Below, piece after piece: positions 43,236-52,489 of a stretch of 64,000 bases of DNA. Numbering within the stretch: the first letter of the stretch is position 1; every line of letters begins with the position of its first letter. Below the pieces are notes generated by a model. That model ran no database searches. It was given only the letters and a program-made list of their open reading frames with translations, and had not been told where the DNA came from. This DNA is from Streptomyces sp. (GTDB lineage: Bacteria; Actinomycetota; Actinomycetes; Streptomycetales; Streptomycetaceae): NCBI RefSeq assembly GCF_019510245.1, contig NZ_JAEKKT010000132.1:19483-83482 (forward strand), read 5' to 3'. A program made the position numbers and the translations under genes.

Positions 43236-43904
43236 TCAGTCGTCGTCGCCGAGGACTGGCTCCGGGAGGGTGCCGGCGTTGTGCTCCAGGAGCCGCCAGC
43301 CGCGGGCGCCTTCGCCGAGCACGGACCAGCAGCAGTTGGTGAGGCCGCCGAGGCTCTCCCAGTGCCGGGACTCCAGGCCGAGGAGGCGGCCGATGGTGGT
43401 GCGGATGGTGCCGCCGTGGCTGACGACCACGAGGGTGCCGTCCTCGGGGAGCTTCTCGGCGTGCCGGAGCACGACGGGGGCGGCCCGGTCGGCGACCTCG
43501 GTCTCCAGTTCGCCGCCACCGCGGCGGACCGGCTCGCCGCGCTTCCAGGCGGCGTACTCGTCGCCGTGGCGGGCGATGATCTCCTCGTGGGTGAGGCCCT
43601 GCCACACGCCCGCGTAGGTCTCCCGCAGCCCCTCGTCGCGGATCACGTCGAGGGAGGTGAGGGCGGCGAGCTGGGCGGCCGTGTCGGCGGCCCGCCGCAG
43701 GTCGGAGGAGACGATCGCGTCCGGGCCGAGGGAGGCGAGCAGGCGGGCCGCGCGGCGGGCCTGGCCGATGCCGGTCTCGGTGAGCTCGACGTCGGTGGAG
43801 CCCTGGAAGCGGCGCTCCACGTTCCAGGCGGTCTGGCCGTGCCGCCACAGGATGATGCGGCGGCCGCGGCCCCTGCTGTCGGTCACCTCGCCCGTGGCGC
43901 TCAT
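43236..43904 (-). CDS. Histidine phosphatase family protein
   Basis: RRIILWRHGQTAWNVERRFQGSTDVELT; VVVSHGGTIRTTI. Confidence 0.92.
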   Translation of the reverse strand: MSATGEVTDSRGRGRRIILWRHGQTAWNVERRFQGSTDVELTETGIGQARRAARLLASLGPDAIVSSDLRRAADTAAQLAALTSLDVIRDEGLRETYAGVWQGLTHEEIIARHGDEYAAWKRGEPVRRGGGELETEVADRAAPVVLRHAEKLPEDGTLVVVSHGGTIRTTIGRLLGLESRHWESLGGLTNCCWSVLGEGARGWRLLEHNAGTLPEPVLGDDD

Positions 43905-44347
43905 CACCAGTTCCCGCCCGGCTCGCCGGAGTCCTCGGCGGCCTGCAGTCGGGCGTGCTCCGCGGCCTTGCCGCGGGTGGCCTTGGCGTCGGCGGGCAGT
44001 TCGATCTCGGGGCAGTCCTTCCACAGCCGTTCCAGGGCGTAGAAGACGCGCTCCTCGCTGTGCTGGACGTGGACGACGATGTCCACGTAGTCGAGCAGGA
44101 TCCAGCGGGACTCCCGGTCGCCCTCGCGGCGCACCGGCTTGGCGCCGAGTTCTTTCTGGAGGCGTTCCTCGATCTCGTCGACGATCGACTTGACCTGGCG
44201 GTCGTTGGGCGCGGAGGCCAGCAGGAAGGCGTCCGTGATCGACAGGACGTCGCTGACGTCGTAGGCGATGACGTCGTGGGCGAGCTTGTCGGCGGCCGCC
44301 TGGGCGGCGGCGGTGATGAGCTCGAGGGAACGGTCGGTTGCGGTCAC
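43904..44347 (-). CDS. rsfS: Ribosome silencing factor
   Basis: DVIAYDVSDVLSITDAFLLASAPNDRQVKSIVDEIEERL...GDRESRWILLDYVDIVVHV; GTG start. Confidence 0.94.
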   Translation of the reverse strand: MTATDRSLELITAAAQAAADKLAHDVIAYDVSDVLSITDAFLLASAPNDRQVKSIVDEIEERLQKELGAKPVRREGDRESRWILLDYVDIVVHVQHSEERVFYALERLWKDCPEIELPADAKATRGKAAEHARLQAAEDSGEPGGNW

Positions 44348-44448
44348 TGCGTGGCTTTCCGTCGGCGGTCGTTTGACCTCAAGGGTCTCACGGACCGCCG
44401 GGCGCACCCCACGTGATTACCGGGTCACGTGGGGTGCGGCCGGCCGTC

Positions 44449-46161
44449 TCAGGAGGAGGACGGCTTGTAGTCCTGGCCGAGGACGACCGAGACGTCGGCG
44501 CCCGAGCCCACGGTGCCCTTTTGGACGGCACCTGCGCCGAGGCCGAGTGTCTTGGCGACCTCGGTGGCGTTCTCCTTGTCGGCGGCGTCGGAGTACAGCA
44601 CCTTGGAGGTGGCCTGGGTGCCGGAGGCGGTGCCGCCTTCCAGGAAGGTGTAGCCGCCGTTGACGAGGACCACGCGGGCCTTGTCGGTGTCGTCCTTGAC
44701 GCCGGTGGCGTTCTGGACGGAGACGCGCACCGCGGATCCCGCCGACGGGCTCTTCGCGATGCCGCCGAGGATGTCCTTGACGACGCTGGAGCTGGTCTGG
44801 GCGCTGAGGGTGCCGTCGCTCTGGACGGGCAGCAGGGCGGTCTTGTAGGCGCCGCCCTTGGCGAGGTCGGCGAGCTTGGCGAGGAAGGTGCCGAGGTCCT
44901 TGTCGGTGAGGGAGGGGTCAAGGATCTGCGCGAGGGTCTGCACGGTGGTCGTCGCGGCGGAGGCGTCGGAGGACATCTTGCGCAGGACACCCTGCATGAC
45001 CTGCCCGAACCGCTCCAGCTGGGCGTTCTGGGCCTCGCCCGAGGCACGGTAGGTGGCGTAGGCGACGGCGGCCTTGCCCCCGAGGGTCTGGTCCTTGCCC
45101 TGGTGGACCAGGGGCTCCTCGCCCTTCTTCTTGGCGCCCGGGTCGGGGACGTCGGCGTTGGTGTCGATGTCGATGTTGCCGACGAGTTCGACGAGGTTCT
45201 GCAGGTAGGGGGTGTCGAGGCGCCAGGTGCCCTCGATGTTGGTGCCCAGGACGGTGTCGAGCTGGTCGCGGGTGCCGGAGGAGCCGTCGTCGTCGACGGA
45301 CTTGGCGAGGGTCGTGGTGGTGCCGTCGTCGTCGGTGAGGGCGAGGGAGTTGGGCAGCAGGACGGTGCTGCCCTGCTTGGTGGTGGTGTTGTCGACGAGC
45401 AGTACGGTCGAGGTGCCGCCGCCACCGGTGTTGTGCAGGTGGACGACGATCACGTCGCGTTTCTGGGCGGCCACGGAGGTCGTCGTGCCGGCCTTGGTGG
45501 CGGAGGAGGACAGGCCGGGGATCTTTCCGGCGTACCAGAGGTAGCCGACGCCGCCGACGGCGACCAGGGCGAGGACCACGACCAGGGCGGTCATCCTGCT
45601 GCGGGCGCGGCGCTTGGCCTCCTCACGGCGCTCGGTGCGGTTCTCGGTGAAGTTCAGCCAGTCGATGACGTCCTCGGAGTCGCCGTCGGGCTGTTCGACG
45701 AACGCGAACTGGCCGGTGTGGTAGTCGCGTTCGCCGTCGTCCTGCCGGGGACCGGTCTCGTGGTCGGCCGGTCCGGCCTGCTGCGGGATGTGCGCGGTCT
45801 GTTCGGCGACCCGGGGCTGCCGGCCGCCGGCGGCCGCCTGTCCGTAGGGGTCGTAGGCGGTGTGACCGCCGGTGCCGTACGGGTCGTACGCGGGCATGAC
45901 CGGCTGGCGGCCGGTGTCGTGGACAGGGGCCTGCTGCCCGGTGTCGTACGACGGCGCGGCCTGCTGCCCGCCGCCGGCGTACGGGTCGTACCCGTAGCCC
46001 TGCACCTGCCCCTGCACCTGCCCCTGCCCCTGCCCCGCGTACGGGTCGTACGTCTGCTGCTGTTGCGCAGGGATCTGGCGGTACACCGGCTGCCCGTACT
46101 CGTCGTAGCCGACGAGTTCGTACTGGTCGTTTCCGTAGCCCGCGTCGTATCGGTCGTTCAC
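44449..46161 (-). CDS. LCP-like protein with LytR C-terminal domain and Tyr/Gln-rich cytoplasmic N-terminus
   Basis: TM near residue 150; degenerate LCP region; C-term SVQNATGVKDDTDKARVVLVNGGYTF...; GTG start. Confidence 0.8.
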   Translation of the reverse strand: MNDRYDAGYGNDQYELVGYDEYGQPVYRQIPAQQQQTYDPYAGQGQGQVQGQVQGYGYDPYAGGGQQAAPSYDTGQQAPVHDTGRQPVMPAYDPYGTGGHTAYDPYGQAAAGGRQPRVAEQTAHIPQQAGPADHETGPRQDDGERDYHTGQFAFVEQPDGDSEDVIDWLNFTENRTERREEAKRRARSRMTALVVVLALVAVGGVGYLWYAGKIPGLSSSATKAGTTTSVAAQKRDVIVVHLHNTGGGGTSTVLLVDNTTTKQGSTVLLPNSLALTDDDGTTTTLAKSVDDDGSSGTRDQLDTVLGTNIEGTWRLDTPYLQNLVELVGNIDIDTNADVPDPGAKKKGEEPLVHQGKDQTLGGKAAVAYATYRASGEAQNAQLERFGQVMQGVLRKMSSDASAATTTVQTLAQILDPSLTDKDLGTFLAKLADLAKGGAYKTALLPVQSDGTLSAQTSSSVVKDILGGIAKSPSAGSAVRVSVQNATGVKDDTDKARVVLVNGGYTFLEGGTASGTQATSKVLYSDAADKENATEVAKTLGLGAGAVQKGTVGSGADVSVVLGQDYKPSSS

Positions 46162-46177
46162 CGGTGCCCCTCTCGGC

Positions 46178-46861
46178 TCACTCGCCGCGGTACAGCTCGC
46201 GCTTGTCGATGTAGCGCACGACTCCGTCCGGCACCATGTACCAGATGGGGTCGCTCTTGGCGACTCTCGCACGGCAGTCTGTGGAGGAGATGGCGAGCGC
46301 GGGAACCTCCACCAGCGAGACGCCGCCCTCGGGAAGACCGCGGTCGGTCAGGTGGTGGCCGGGCCGGGTGCAGCCGATGAAGTGGGCCAGGGAGAAGAGT
46401 TCCTCCGAGTCCCGCCAGGTGAGGATCTGGCCGAGCGCGTCGGCGCCGGTGATGAAGAACAGGTCGGTGTCGGGGTTGAGGGCGCGCAGGTCGCGCAGGG
46501 TGTCGACGGTGTAGGTGGGGCCGCCGCGGTCGATGTCGATGCGGCTGACGGAGAACTGTGGGTTCTCCGCGGTCGCGATGACCGTCATCAGGTAGCGGTC
46601 CTCGGCCGGTGAGACGGCGCGGGAGGTCTTCTGCCACGGCTGCCCGGTGGGCACGAAGACCACCTCGTCGAGGTGGAACTGCGCGGCGACCTCGCTGGCC
46701 GCCACGAGGTGCCCGTGGTGGATCGGGTCGAACGTTCCGCCCATGACACCGAGGCGGCGTTTGCCGGTGTGCGCGGGGCCCGCCGGCGTGTACCGCGGCC
46801 GTGTCGCCATGTCGTCGGCCTCGTCAGCTGCCGGACCGGTAGGCATGTCCTGCTCTCCCAT
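46178..46861 (-). CDS. nadD: Nicotinate-nucleotide adenylyltransferase
   Basis: [39 protein letters not shown]. Confidence 0.95.
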   Translation of the reverse strand: MGEQDMPTGPAADEADDMATRPRYTPAGPAHTGKRRLGVMGGTFDPIHHGHLVAASEVAAQFHLDEVVFVPTGQPWQKTSRAVSPAEDRYLMTVIATAENPQFSVSRIDIDRGGPTYTVDTLRDLRALNPDTDLFFITGADALGQILTWRDSEELFSLAHFIGCTRPGHHLTDRGLPEGGVSLVEVPALAISSTDCRARVAKSDPIWYMVPDGVVRYIDKRELYRGE

Positions 46862-46930
46862 GCGTGCAGACCCTACCGGCCCGGTCCGTGGGCCCCGCCC
46901 GGAGGACCGGTGCCGGGCCCGGCGTCCGGC

Positions 46931-47098
46931 TCAGCGGTCGCGGTTGAAGCGGGTGGTGATCCACAGCAGGAGCAGCAGGATGACGAGGGCGCTGCCGCCG
47001 GTGACGGCCGGGTTGAGGCTGTTGTGGTTGCCGCCGTGCTCCTCGCCCTCTGCGGCGAGGGTGACCAACTGGGCAGCGGCGCTGTGGAGATTCATCAT
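46931..47098 (-). CDS. Small membrane protein, 55 aa
   Basis: MMNLHSAAAQLVTLAAEGEEHGGNHNSLNPAVTGGSALVILLLLLWITTRFNRDR; below ORF-track length cutoff. Confidence 0.72.
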   Translation of the reverse strand: MMNLHSAAAQLVTLAAEGEEHGGNHNSLNPAVTGGSALVILLLLLWITTRFNRDR

Positions 47099-47208
47099 CT
47101 GCGGCAGGACCTATCGCGTGTGGACGGGATAAAGATGTCGGCTCATCGTATGCGGGCGACCCGGCGGCGATCACGCCGACTCCTCCGTTGGGGAACGATC
47201 CCGGCGGC

Positions 47209-47370
47209 TCAGTCGTCCTTCTGTTTGTACCCGCGCAGCAGGAACCAGGCGGTCAGTGCGCAGCCGACGAACATGACGACGATGACGACCCGGAGCAGGT
47301 CGCCCGAGCCCTGATGCTGGGCGGCGCTCGCGGCCTGGGTGAGCCAGGCGGCCGGGGGGTGGTGCTCCAT
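47209..47370 (-). CDS. Small membrane protein, 53 aa
   Basis: MEHHPPAAWLTQAASAAQHQGSGDLLRVVIVVMFVGCALTAWFLLRGYKQKDD; AAGGAG ribosome-binding site just upstream; below ORF-track cutoff. Confidence 0.78.
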   Translation of the reverse strand: MEHHPPAAWLTQAASAAQHQGSGDLLRVVIVVMFVGCALTAWFLLRGYKQKDD

Positions 47371-47456
47371 GAGGACTCCTTCGGCTGTACTGCCCGTCCA
47401 CGGTATCGCCGCCTAGGCTGGGCCCTGCCCCGGGGGCACGGCAGACACTCACGCAC

Positions 47457-48569
47457 ATGGGGGATGACATGTCCGACGACGGCCACGAGCGGAACGGGCA
47501 CGAGCGGGTCCCGAGCAGGCAGCGCAGGCGCTTCCCGGGGATCTCCTCGCGTGCGTACGAGCATCCGGCGGACCGTTCGGCACTGGTGGCGCTGCGCAGG
47601 CTCAGCGGATTCGACGCGGTCTTCAAGGCGCTCAGCGGGCTGCTTCCGGAGCGGAGCCTGAGGCTGCTGTTCCTGTCCGACTCGGTCCGGGTGTCCGACC
47701 AGCAGTTCGTCCACCTGAACGACATGCTGCGCGACGCCTGCTACATCCTGGACCTGGAGAAGGTCCCGCCGATGTACGTGACGCAGGATCCGCAGCCGAA
47801 CGCGATGTGCATCGGCCTGGACGAGCCGATCATCGTGGTGACCACGGGCCTGGTGGAGCTCCTCGACGAGGAGGAGATGCGCGCGGTCGTCGGCCACGAG
47901 GTGGGGCACGCGCTGTCCGGGCACTCGGTGTACCGGACGATCCTGCTGTTCCTGACCAGCCTCGCGCTCAAGGTCGCCTGGATCCCGCTGGGCAACCTGG
48001 CGATCCTGGCGATCGTGACGGCCCTGCGGGAGTGGTTCCGCAAGTCGGAGCTGTCCGCCGACCGGGCGGGGCTGCTGGTGGGCCAGGATCTGCGGGCCTC
48101 GATGCGCGGGCTGATGAAGATCGCGGGCGGCAACCACCTGCACGAGATGAACGTGGACGCGTTCCTGCAGCAGGCCGAGGAGTACGAGGCGGGCGGCGAC
48201 CTGCGCGACTCGGTCCTGAAGATCCTGAACGTGCTGCCGCGCTCGCACCCCTTCACCACGGTCCGCGCGGCCGAGCTGAAGAAGTGGGCCGCGTCCCGTG
48301 ACTACCAGCGGATCATGGACGGTCACTACCCGCGGCGCACCGAGGACAAGGACACCTCGGTCGGCGACTCGTTCAAGGAGTCCGCGGCGAGCTACGCCAG
48401 TGACGTGAAGACGTCCAAGGACCCGCTGATGAAGCTGGTCTCGGACATCGCGGGCGGGGCCGGAGGCCTGGGCGGCCGGGTGAAGCGCGGCTTCGACGGG
48501 TTCACGAGCGCGCCCCCGCCGAAGGACGCGCCGCCGCGGGACACTCCCCCGGAGGACGGCGAGGCCTAG
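47457..48569 (+). CDS. M48 family metalloprotease (HtpX-like)
   Basis: VVGHEVGHALSGHSVYRT HExxH motif. Confidence 0.93.
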   Translation: MGDDMSDDGHERNGHERVPSRQRRRFPGISSRAYEHPADRSALVALRRLSGFDAVFKALSGLLPERSLRLLFLSDSVRVSDQQFVHLNDMLRDACYILDLEKVPPMYVTQDPQPNAMCIGLDEPIIVVTTGLVELLDEEEMRAVVGHEVGHALSGHSVYRTILLFLTSLALKVAWIPLGNLAILAIVTALREWFRKSELSADRAGLLVGQDLRASMRGLMKIAGGNHLHEMNVDAFLQQAEEYEAGGDLRDSVLKILNVLPRSHPFTTVRAAELKKWAASRDYQRIMDGHYPRRTEDKDTSVGDSFKESAASYASDVKTSKDPLMKLVSDIAGGAGGLGGRVKRGFDGFTSAPPPKDAPPRDTPPEDGEA

Positions 48570-48599
48570 CGGGTCCGCGCGGCCCTCGTCGAGTTCCGG

Positions 48600-48715
48600 G
48601 TTCGCCCGCTCAGCGCTTCGGTCCGCCCGCTCAGCGCTTCGGTCCGGCCGCTCAGTGCTTCGGTTCGCCTGCTCAGAACTTCGGTCCGGCCGCTCAGACT
48701 GTCGGTTCGGCCGCG
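48600..48715. repeat. 21-bp tandem repeats, about 5.5 units
   Basis: gttcgcccgctcagcgcttcg and variants starting at 48600, 48621, 48642, 48663, 48684, 48705. Confidence 0.92.
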
Positions 48716-49764
48716 GTGGACAGCGTCCCGCACAGGGCGGTGGCGCTGTCCGTGGCGAACGGATTCGTGCCCGCGGGGCCGCCCGCTTTGGCCGTCTGCC
48801 CGGCCAGCAGGGGGTGCAGGTGGTCGGCGGCGTCCTCGGCGCAGGACAGGGGGCCCGCCTGGACGTAGGAGGCGACCAGCTGGGCCTGGTGCAGGCGCAG
48901 GTCGTCGCGGTCGAAGCGGAAGGTCAGCTGGCGGCGCACGGTGAACAGGGAGGCCGGGGCACCGGCCGGGGCGCCGGTGGGGCGCAGCGCGTAGACGAAG
49001 GTGTGGTCGGCGGTGACTTCCAGGGTGGCCGGGTCGGTCTCGGCGGCCGTCAGGTTGCCCTGGACTCGGATCCTCGGGTCGGCGAGTTCGGCGCGGGTGG
49101 GGTCGAAGCGGACCAGCCATCCGGTGGGGGCGTGCCGGCCGTCCGCCGCGGGGTGGTCGACGCTCTGGTCGAACTGGTCGAGCTGAGCGGGGTCGAGCAG
49201 CGCCCGCGCGGGCCGCACCTCGCTGCTGTCGAGGACCTCGGGGTAGAGCGAGGAGCGCACCAGGTAGTCCTTGGCCGTGGTCAGGGCGGTGACGACCTGG
49301 CTGTCGGAGAAGTGCACGGTGCTCCGGGCGGCCGGCAGGGGTATCCCCTCGGCACCGACCTCGTACTGCGCGGCCGGGCTGTGCGCGAACAGCGTCTCGG
49401 CGTCGGCGGCGCCGGGCACCTTGCCCTGCGGGGAGAGCGGGACGACGGTCATCCGCAGGGGTTCGACGGGCTGCTGCGCGTCATCGGTGCCGTAGGGATG
49501 GCGGACGCCCATGTAGATCGCGGTGCCGAAGGCGACGAGAATCAGGACGACGAGGATCAGCGCCTGCCGGGTGAAGCCCCGGCGCAGGGGTGGGCGACGG
49601 CGTACGGCGGGCGCGTGGTCGGTCATGCGTTCGCGTGCGGAGGACTCCTGGAGGCGGGCAGCGCGAACGAACGATTCGTCGAAGACGACGGATCGGTATT
49701 CGTCCTCTCCACCCACGGGGCCGCCCTCGGGTGTCCCCTCAGGTGGGTCTCCTGGCCCGCCCAT
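48694..49764 (-). CDS. Hypothetical single-pass membrane protein
   Basis: 356 aa, N-term EDEYRSVVFDESFVRAARLQESSARERM, TM LILVVLILVAFGTAIYMGV. Confidence 0.82.
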   Translation of the reverse strand: MGGPGDPPEGTPEGGPVGGEDEYRSVVFDESFVRAARLQESSARERMTDHAPAVRRRPPLRRGFTRQALILVVLILVAFGTAIYMGVRHPYGTDDAQQPVEPLRMTVVPLSPQGKVPGAADAETLFAHSPAAQYEVGAEGIPLPAARSTVHFSDSQVVTALTTAKDYLVRSSLYPEVLDSSEVRPARALLDPAQLDQFDQSVDHPAADGRHAPTGWLVRFDPTRAELADPRIRVQGNLTAAETDPATLEVTADHTFVYALRPTGAPAGAPASLFTVRRQLTFRFDRDDLRLHQAQLVASYVQAGPLSCAEDAADHLHPLLAGQTAKAGGPAGTNPFATDSATALCGTLSTAAEPTV

Positions 49765-49864
49765 ACTCTCAGAGTAGGTCTCGGGAGCCTCGGGTAAACG
49801 CCCTGCTACACGACAACTTCTGACAGGTTCTCACCAGGACTGCCACCAGGGCGGCCGCAATCGC

Positions 49865-50470
49865 TCAGGGCGTGCGCGGGACCACGGAGGCCGCCGGCTT
49901 CGCGGGCTGGGAGTAGTCGGCGGACACGGAAGGCGCCGCCGCGGTGCCCTGTTCCTGGCCGGTGGAGGGGGGCCTGGGCACCTGGTCGCGGCTGCCGCTC
50001 GAGGAGGCGCTGCGGTAGACCGCGGCGAAGGCGAGCGCGACCATGCCGATGCCCATGACGAGGGCGAGGACCCAGGCGACGGGACGGTGCCAGCGGACGT
50101 GCTTGCCGTACGTCCCGGCGGCGGCGTACCGGTCATCGAGTACGTCGGTGTCGTCCAGGTCGTCGAGTTCGCCGCCGAGGTCGGTGCCGTCCGGGCTGTA
50201 GCGGTCGTCGTAGCGTTCGCCTCTGGCGTGGGCACGGCGGGCCTCGGCCTCGGAGGCCTCGGCTCTGGCCTGGGCGGCGGCAAGGAGGCGTTCGACGGCG
50301 GTCGGCTCGTGGACCACGGCCGCCTTCACGAAGGCCTCGTCGAAGACCACGGAGTCGAATTCTTCGTCCGACATTCCGTGGTCATGGTCGTCGTCGGGCT
50401 CCCAGCCGTCAGGGAACGGCGTGCCCCCCACGTCCTCCGGCACGGTTCCAGAGTAGACCTGGGGGGTCAA
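49865..50470 (-). CDS. Hypothetical single-pass membrane protein sharing the VVFDE motif
   Basis: 201 aa, DEEFDSVVFDEAFVKAAVVHEPTAVERLL, TM VAWVLALVMGIGMVALAFAAV. Confidence 0.8.
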   Translation of the reverse strand: MTPQVYSGTVPEDVGGTPFPDGWEPDDDHDHGMSDEEFDSVVFDEAFVKAAVVHEPTAVERLLAAAQARAEASEAEARRAHARGERYDDRYSPDGTDLGGELDDLDDTDVLDDRYAAAGTYGKHVRWHRPVAWVLALVMGIGMVALAFAAVYRSASSSGSRDQVPRPPSTGQEQGTAAAPSVSADYSQPAKPAASVVPRTP

Positions 50471-50533
50471 TTTGGGCAGACGGTATGGAAATTCATAGGT
50501 CCGGTGAGACGCCTCTCACGCCGGCTACGGGTG

Positions 50534-51820
50534 TCAGCGGCGGATGTGGCCGTCGCCGGTGACGATGTACTTGGTGCTGGTCAGCTCCGGCAGGCCCATG
50601 GGGCCGCGGGCGTGCAGCTTCTGGGTGGAGATGCCGATCTCGGCGCCGAAGCCGAACTGGCCGCCGTCGGTGAAGCGGGTGGAGGCGTTCACGGCGACCG
50701 TGGTCGAGTCGACCAGCTGGGTGAAACGGCGGGCGGCCTGCTGGGAGGTGGTGACGATGGCCTCGGTGTGCCCGGAGGTCCACAGCCGGATGTGCTCGAC
50801 GGCCCGGTCGAGGGAGTCGACGACGGCGGCGGCGATGTCGTACGACAGGTACTCGGTCTCCCAGTCCTCCGGGACCGCCTCGACGACGGTCGCCTTGGAG
50901 TCCTTGGCGTAGGCGAGGACCCTTTCGTCGCCGTGCACGGTGACGCCGGCCTCGGCGAGGGCGTCGAGGGCGCGCGGCAGGAACTCGGGGGCGATGTCCT
51001 GGTGGACGAGGAGGGTCTCGGCGGCGTTGCAGACGCTGACCCGGTGTGCCTTGGAGTTGATCAGGATGTCGACGGCCATGTCGATGTCGGCGTGGGCGTC
51101 GACGTAGACGTGGCAGTTGCCGGTGCCGGTCTCGATGACCGGGACCTTGGACTCCATGACGACGGTCTGGATGAGGGAGGCGCCGCCGCGCGGGATGAGG
51201 ACGTCGACGAGGCCGCGGGCGCGCATCAGCTCGTGGACGGACTCGCGGCCCTCGCCGGGGACGAGCTGGACGGCGTCGGCGGGCAGCCCGGCGCCGCCGA
51301 CGGCGTCGCGCAGGACGCGGACGAGGGCGGTGTTGGACGCGTGGGCGGAGGCGGAACCGCGCAGCAGGACCGCGTTGCCGGACTTCAGGCAGAGGGCGGC
51401 GGCGTCGACGGTGACGTTCGGGCGGGCCTCGTAGATGATGCCGACGACGCCGAGGGGGACGCGGACCTGGCGCAGGTCGATGCCGTTGGGGAGGGTGGAG
51501 CCGCGGACGACCTCGCCGACCGGGTCGGGCAGCTTCGCCACGTCGCGGACGTCGGAGGCGATGGCACGGACCCGCTCGGGGGTGAGGGTCAGGCGGTCGA
51601 CGATCGCCTCGCTGGTGCCGTTCTCGCGGGCCTTGGCGATGTCCTTGGCGTTGGCCTCGACGATCTCGCTGGTCCGGACCTCCAGGGCGTCCGCGACGGC
51701 GAGCAGCGCGTCGTCCTTCACGGCCCGCGGCAGCGGCGCGAGGTCGGCGGCGGCGGCCTTGGCACGGTAGGCGGCCTGGGTGACCGGGGACATGGCGTCG
51801 TACGGCGAGAGCGTGGTCAT
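50534..51820 (-). CDS. proA: Glutamate-5-semialdehyde dehydrogenase (gamma-glutamyl phosphate reductase)
   Basis: [35 protein letters not shown]; start [12 protein letters not shown]. Confidence 0.96.
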   Translation of the reverse strand: MTTLSPYDAMSPVTQAAYRAKAAAADLAPLPRAVKDDALLAVADALEVRTSEIVEANAKDIAKARENGTSEAIVDRLTLTPERVRAIASDVRDVAKLPDPVGEVVRGSTLPNGIDLRQVRVPLGVVGIIYEARPNVTVDAAALCLKSGNAVLLRGSASAHASNTALVRVLRDAVGGAGLPADAVQLVPGEGRESVHELMRARGLVDVLIPRGGASLIQTVVMESKVPVIETGTGNCHVYVDAHADIDMAVDILINSKAHRVSVCNAAETLLVHQDIAPEFLPRALDALAEAGVTVHGDERVLAYAKDSKATVVEAVPEDWETEYLSYDIAAAVVDSLDRAVEHIRLWTSGHTEAIVTTSQQAARRFTQLVDSTTVAVNASTRFTDGGQFGFGAEIGISTQKLHARGPMGLPELTSTKYIVTGDGHIRR

Positions 51821-51938
51821 GAAGGAAGGGTAGTGCGCCCCGGCGGGCCGTCCACGCGTCATCCCACACCGCGAGACGTGGTTCAAAACGGGCGATTACC
51901 GGCCGGCGGCGGAGGCGGCGCCGGGAGGGCCGGGAGGG

Positions 51939-52367
51939 TCAGAAGGGGTGGATGCCGACCGGAGTCGCGGGCGGCGGGCCGTAGCCCTCGGCGACGCGCT
52001 GGTGGTAGGTGGCGCGATCGATGACCTCGAGACCGACGATCTCCCAGGCGGGCAGGCCGGCAGTCTGGCGGTGCTCGCCCCACAGGCGCAGCGCGACGGC
52101 GGCGGCGTCGTGGAGGTCGCGGGCCTCTTCCCAGTAGCGGATCTCGGCGTGGTCGCAGGCGTAGCGGCTGGTGAGGAGGAAGGGGTGGTCGTGGGCCAGT
52201 TGTTCGAGTCCGCGGCGCAGTTCCGGCAGGGGGACCTCGGCACCGCAGACGCTGAGGGTGACGTGCCACAGGCGGGGCAGGTCCTTCGGCTCCTCGTAGG
52301 TGTCCCCGGCCGCGACGCTCGTCAGAGCACCGCGGGACGCCGCAGCCCCAGGGCGCACTCGTCTCAC
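51939..52367 (-). CDS. Hypothetical protein (GTG start)
   Basis: DLPRLWHVTLSVCGAEVPLPELRRGLEQLAHDHPFLLTSRYACDHAEIRYWEEARDLHDAAAVALRLWGEH; AAGGAGG upstream of GTG. Confidence 0.78.
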   Translation of the reverse strand: MRRVRPGAAASRGALTSVAAGDTYEEPKDLPRLWHVTLSVCGAEVPLPELRRGLEQLAHDHPFLLTSRYACDHAEIRYWEEARDLHDAAAVALRLWGEHRQTAGLPAWEIVGLEVIDRATYHQRVAEGYGPPPATPVGIHPF

Positions 52368-52489
52368 GACGGCCTCCTTCAGCTGTGCTCGTGCGGAACG
52401 TGGTCCTGAGAAAAGTTGAGCAGGCCGCAAGGGTTCGTGTGGCGGTTTTACGGAACGTCCCCCACCGGGGTCCGTCGTTACGCCCCGTT

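Noticed and set aside
50087-52024. 645-aa plus-strand ORF opposite proA
   Set aside because: Antisense shadow ORF over a clear proA.
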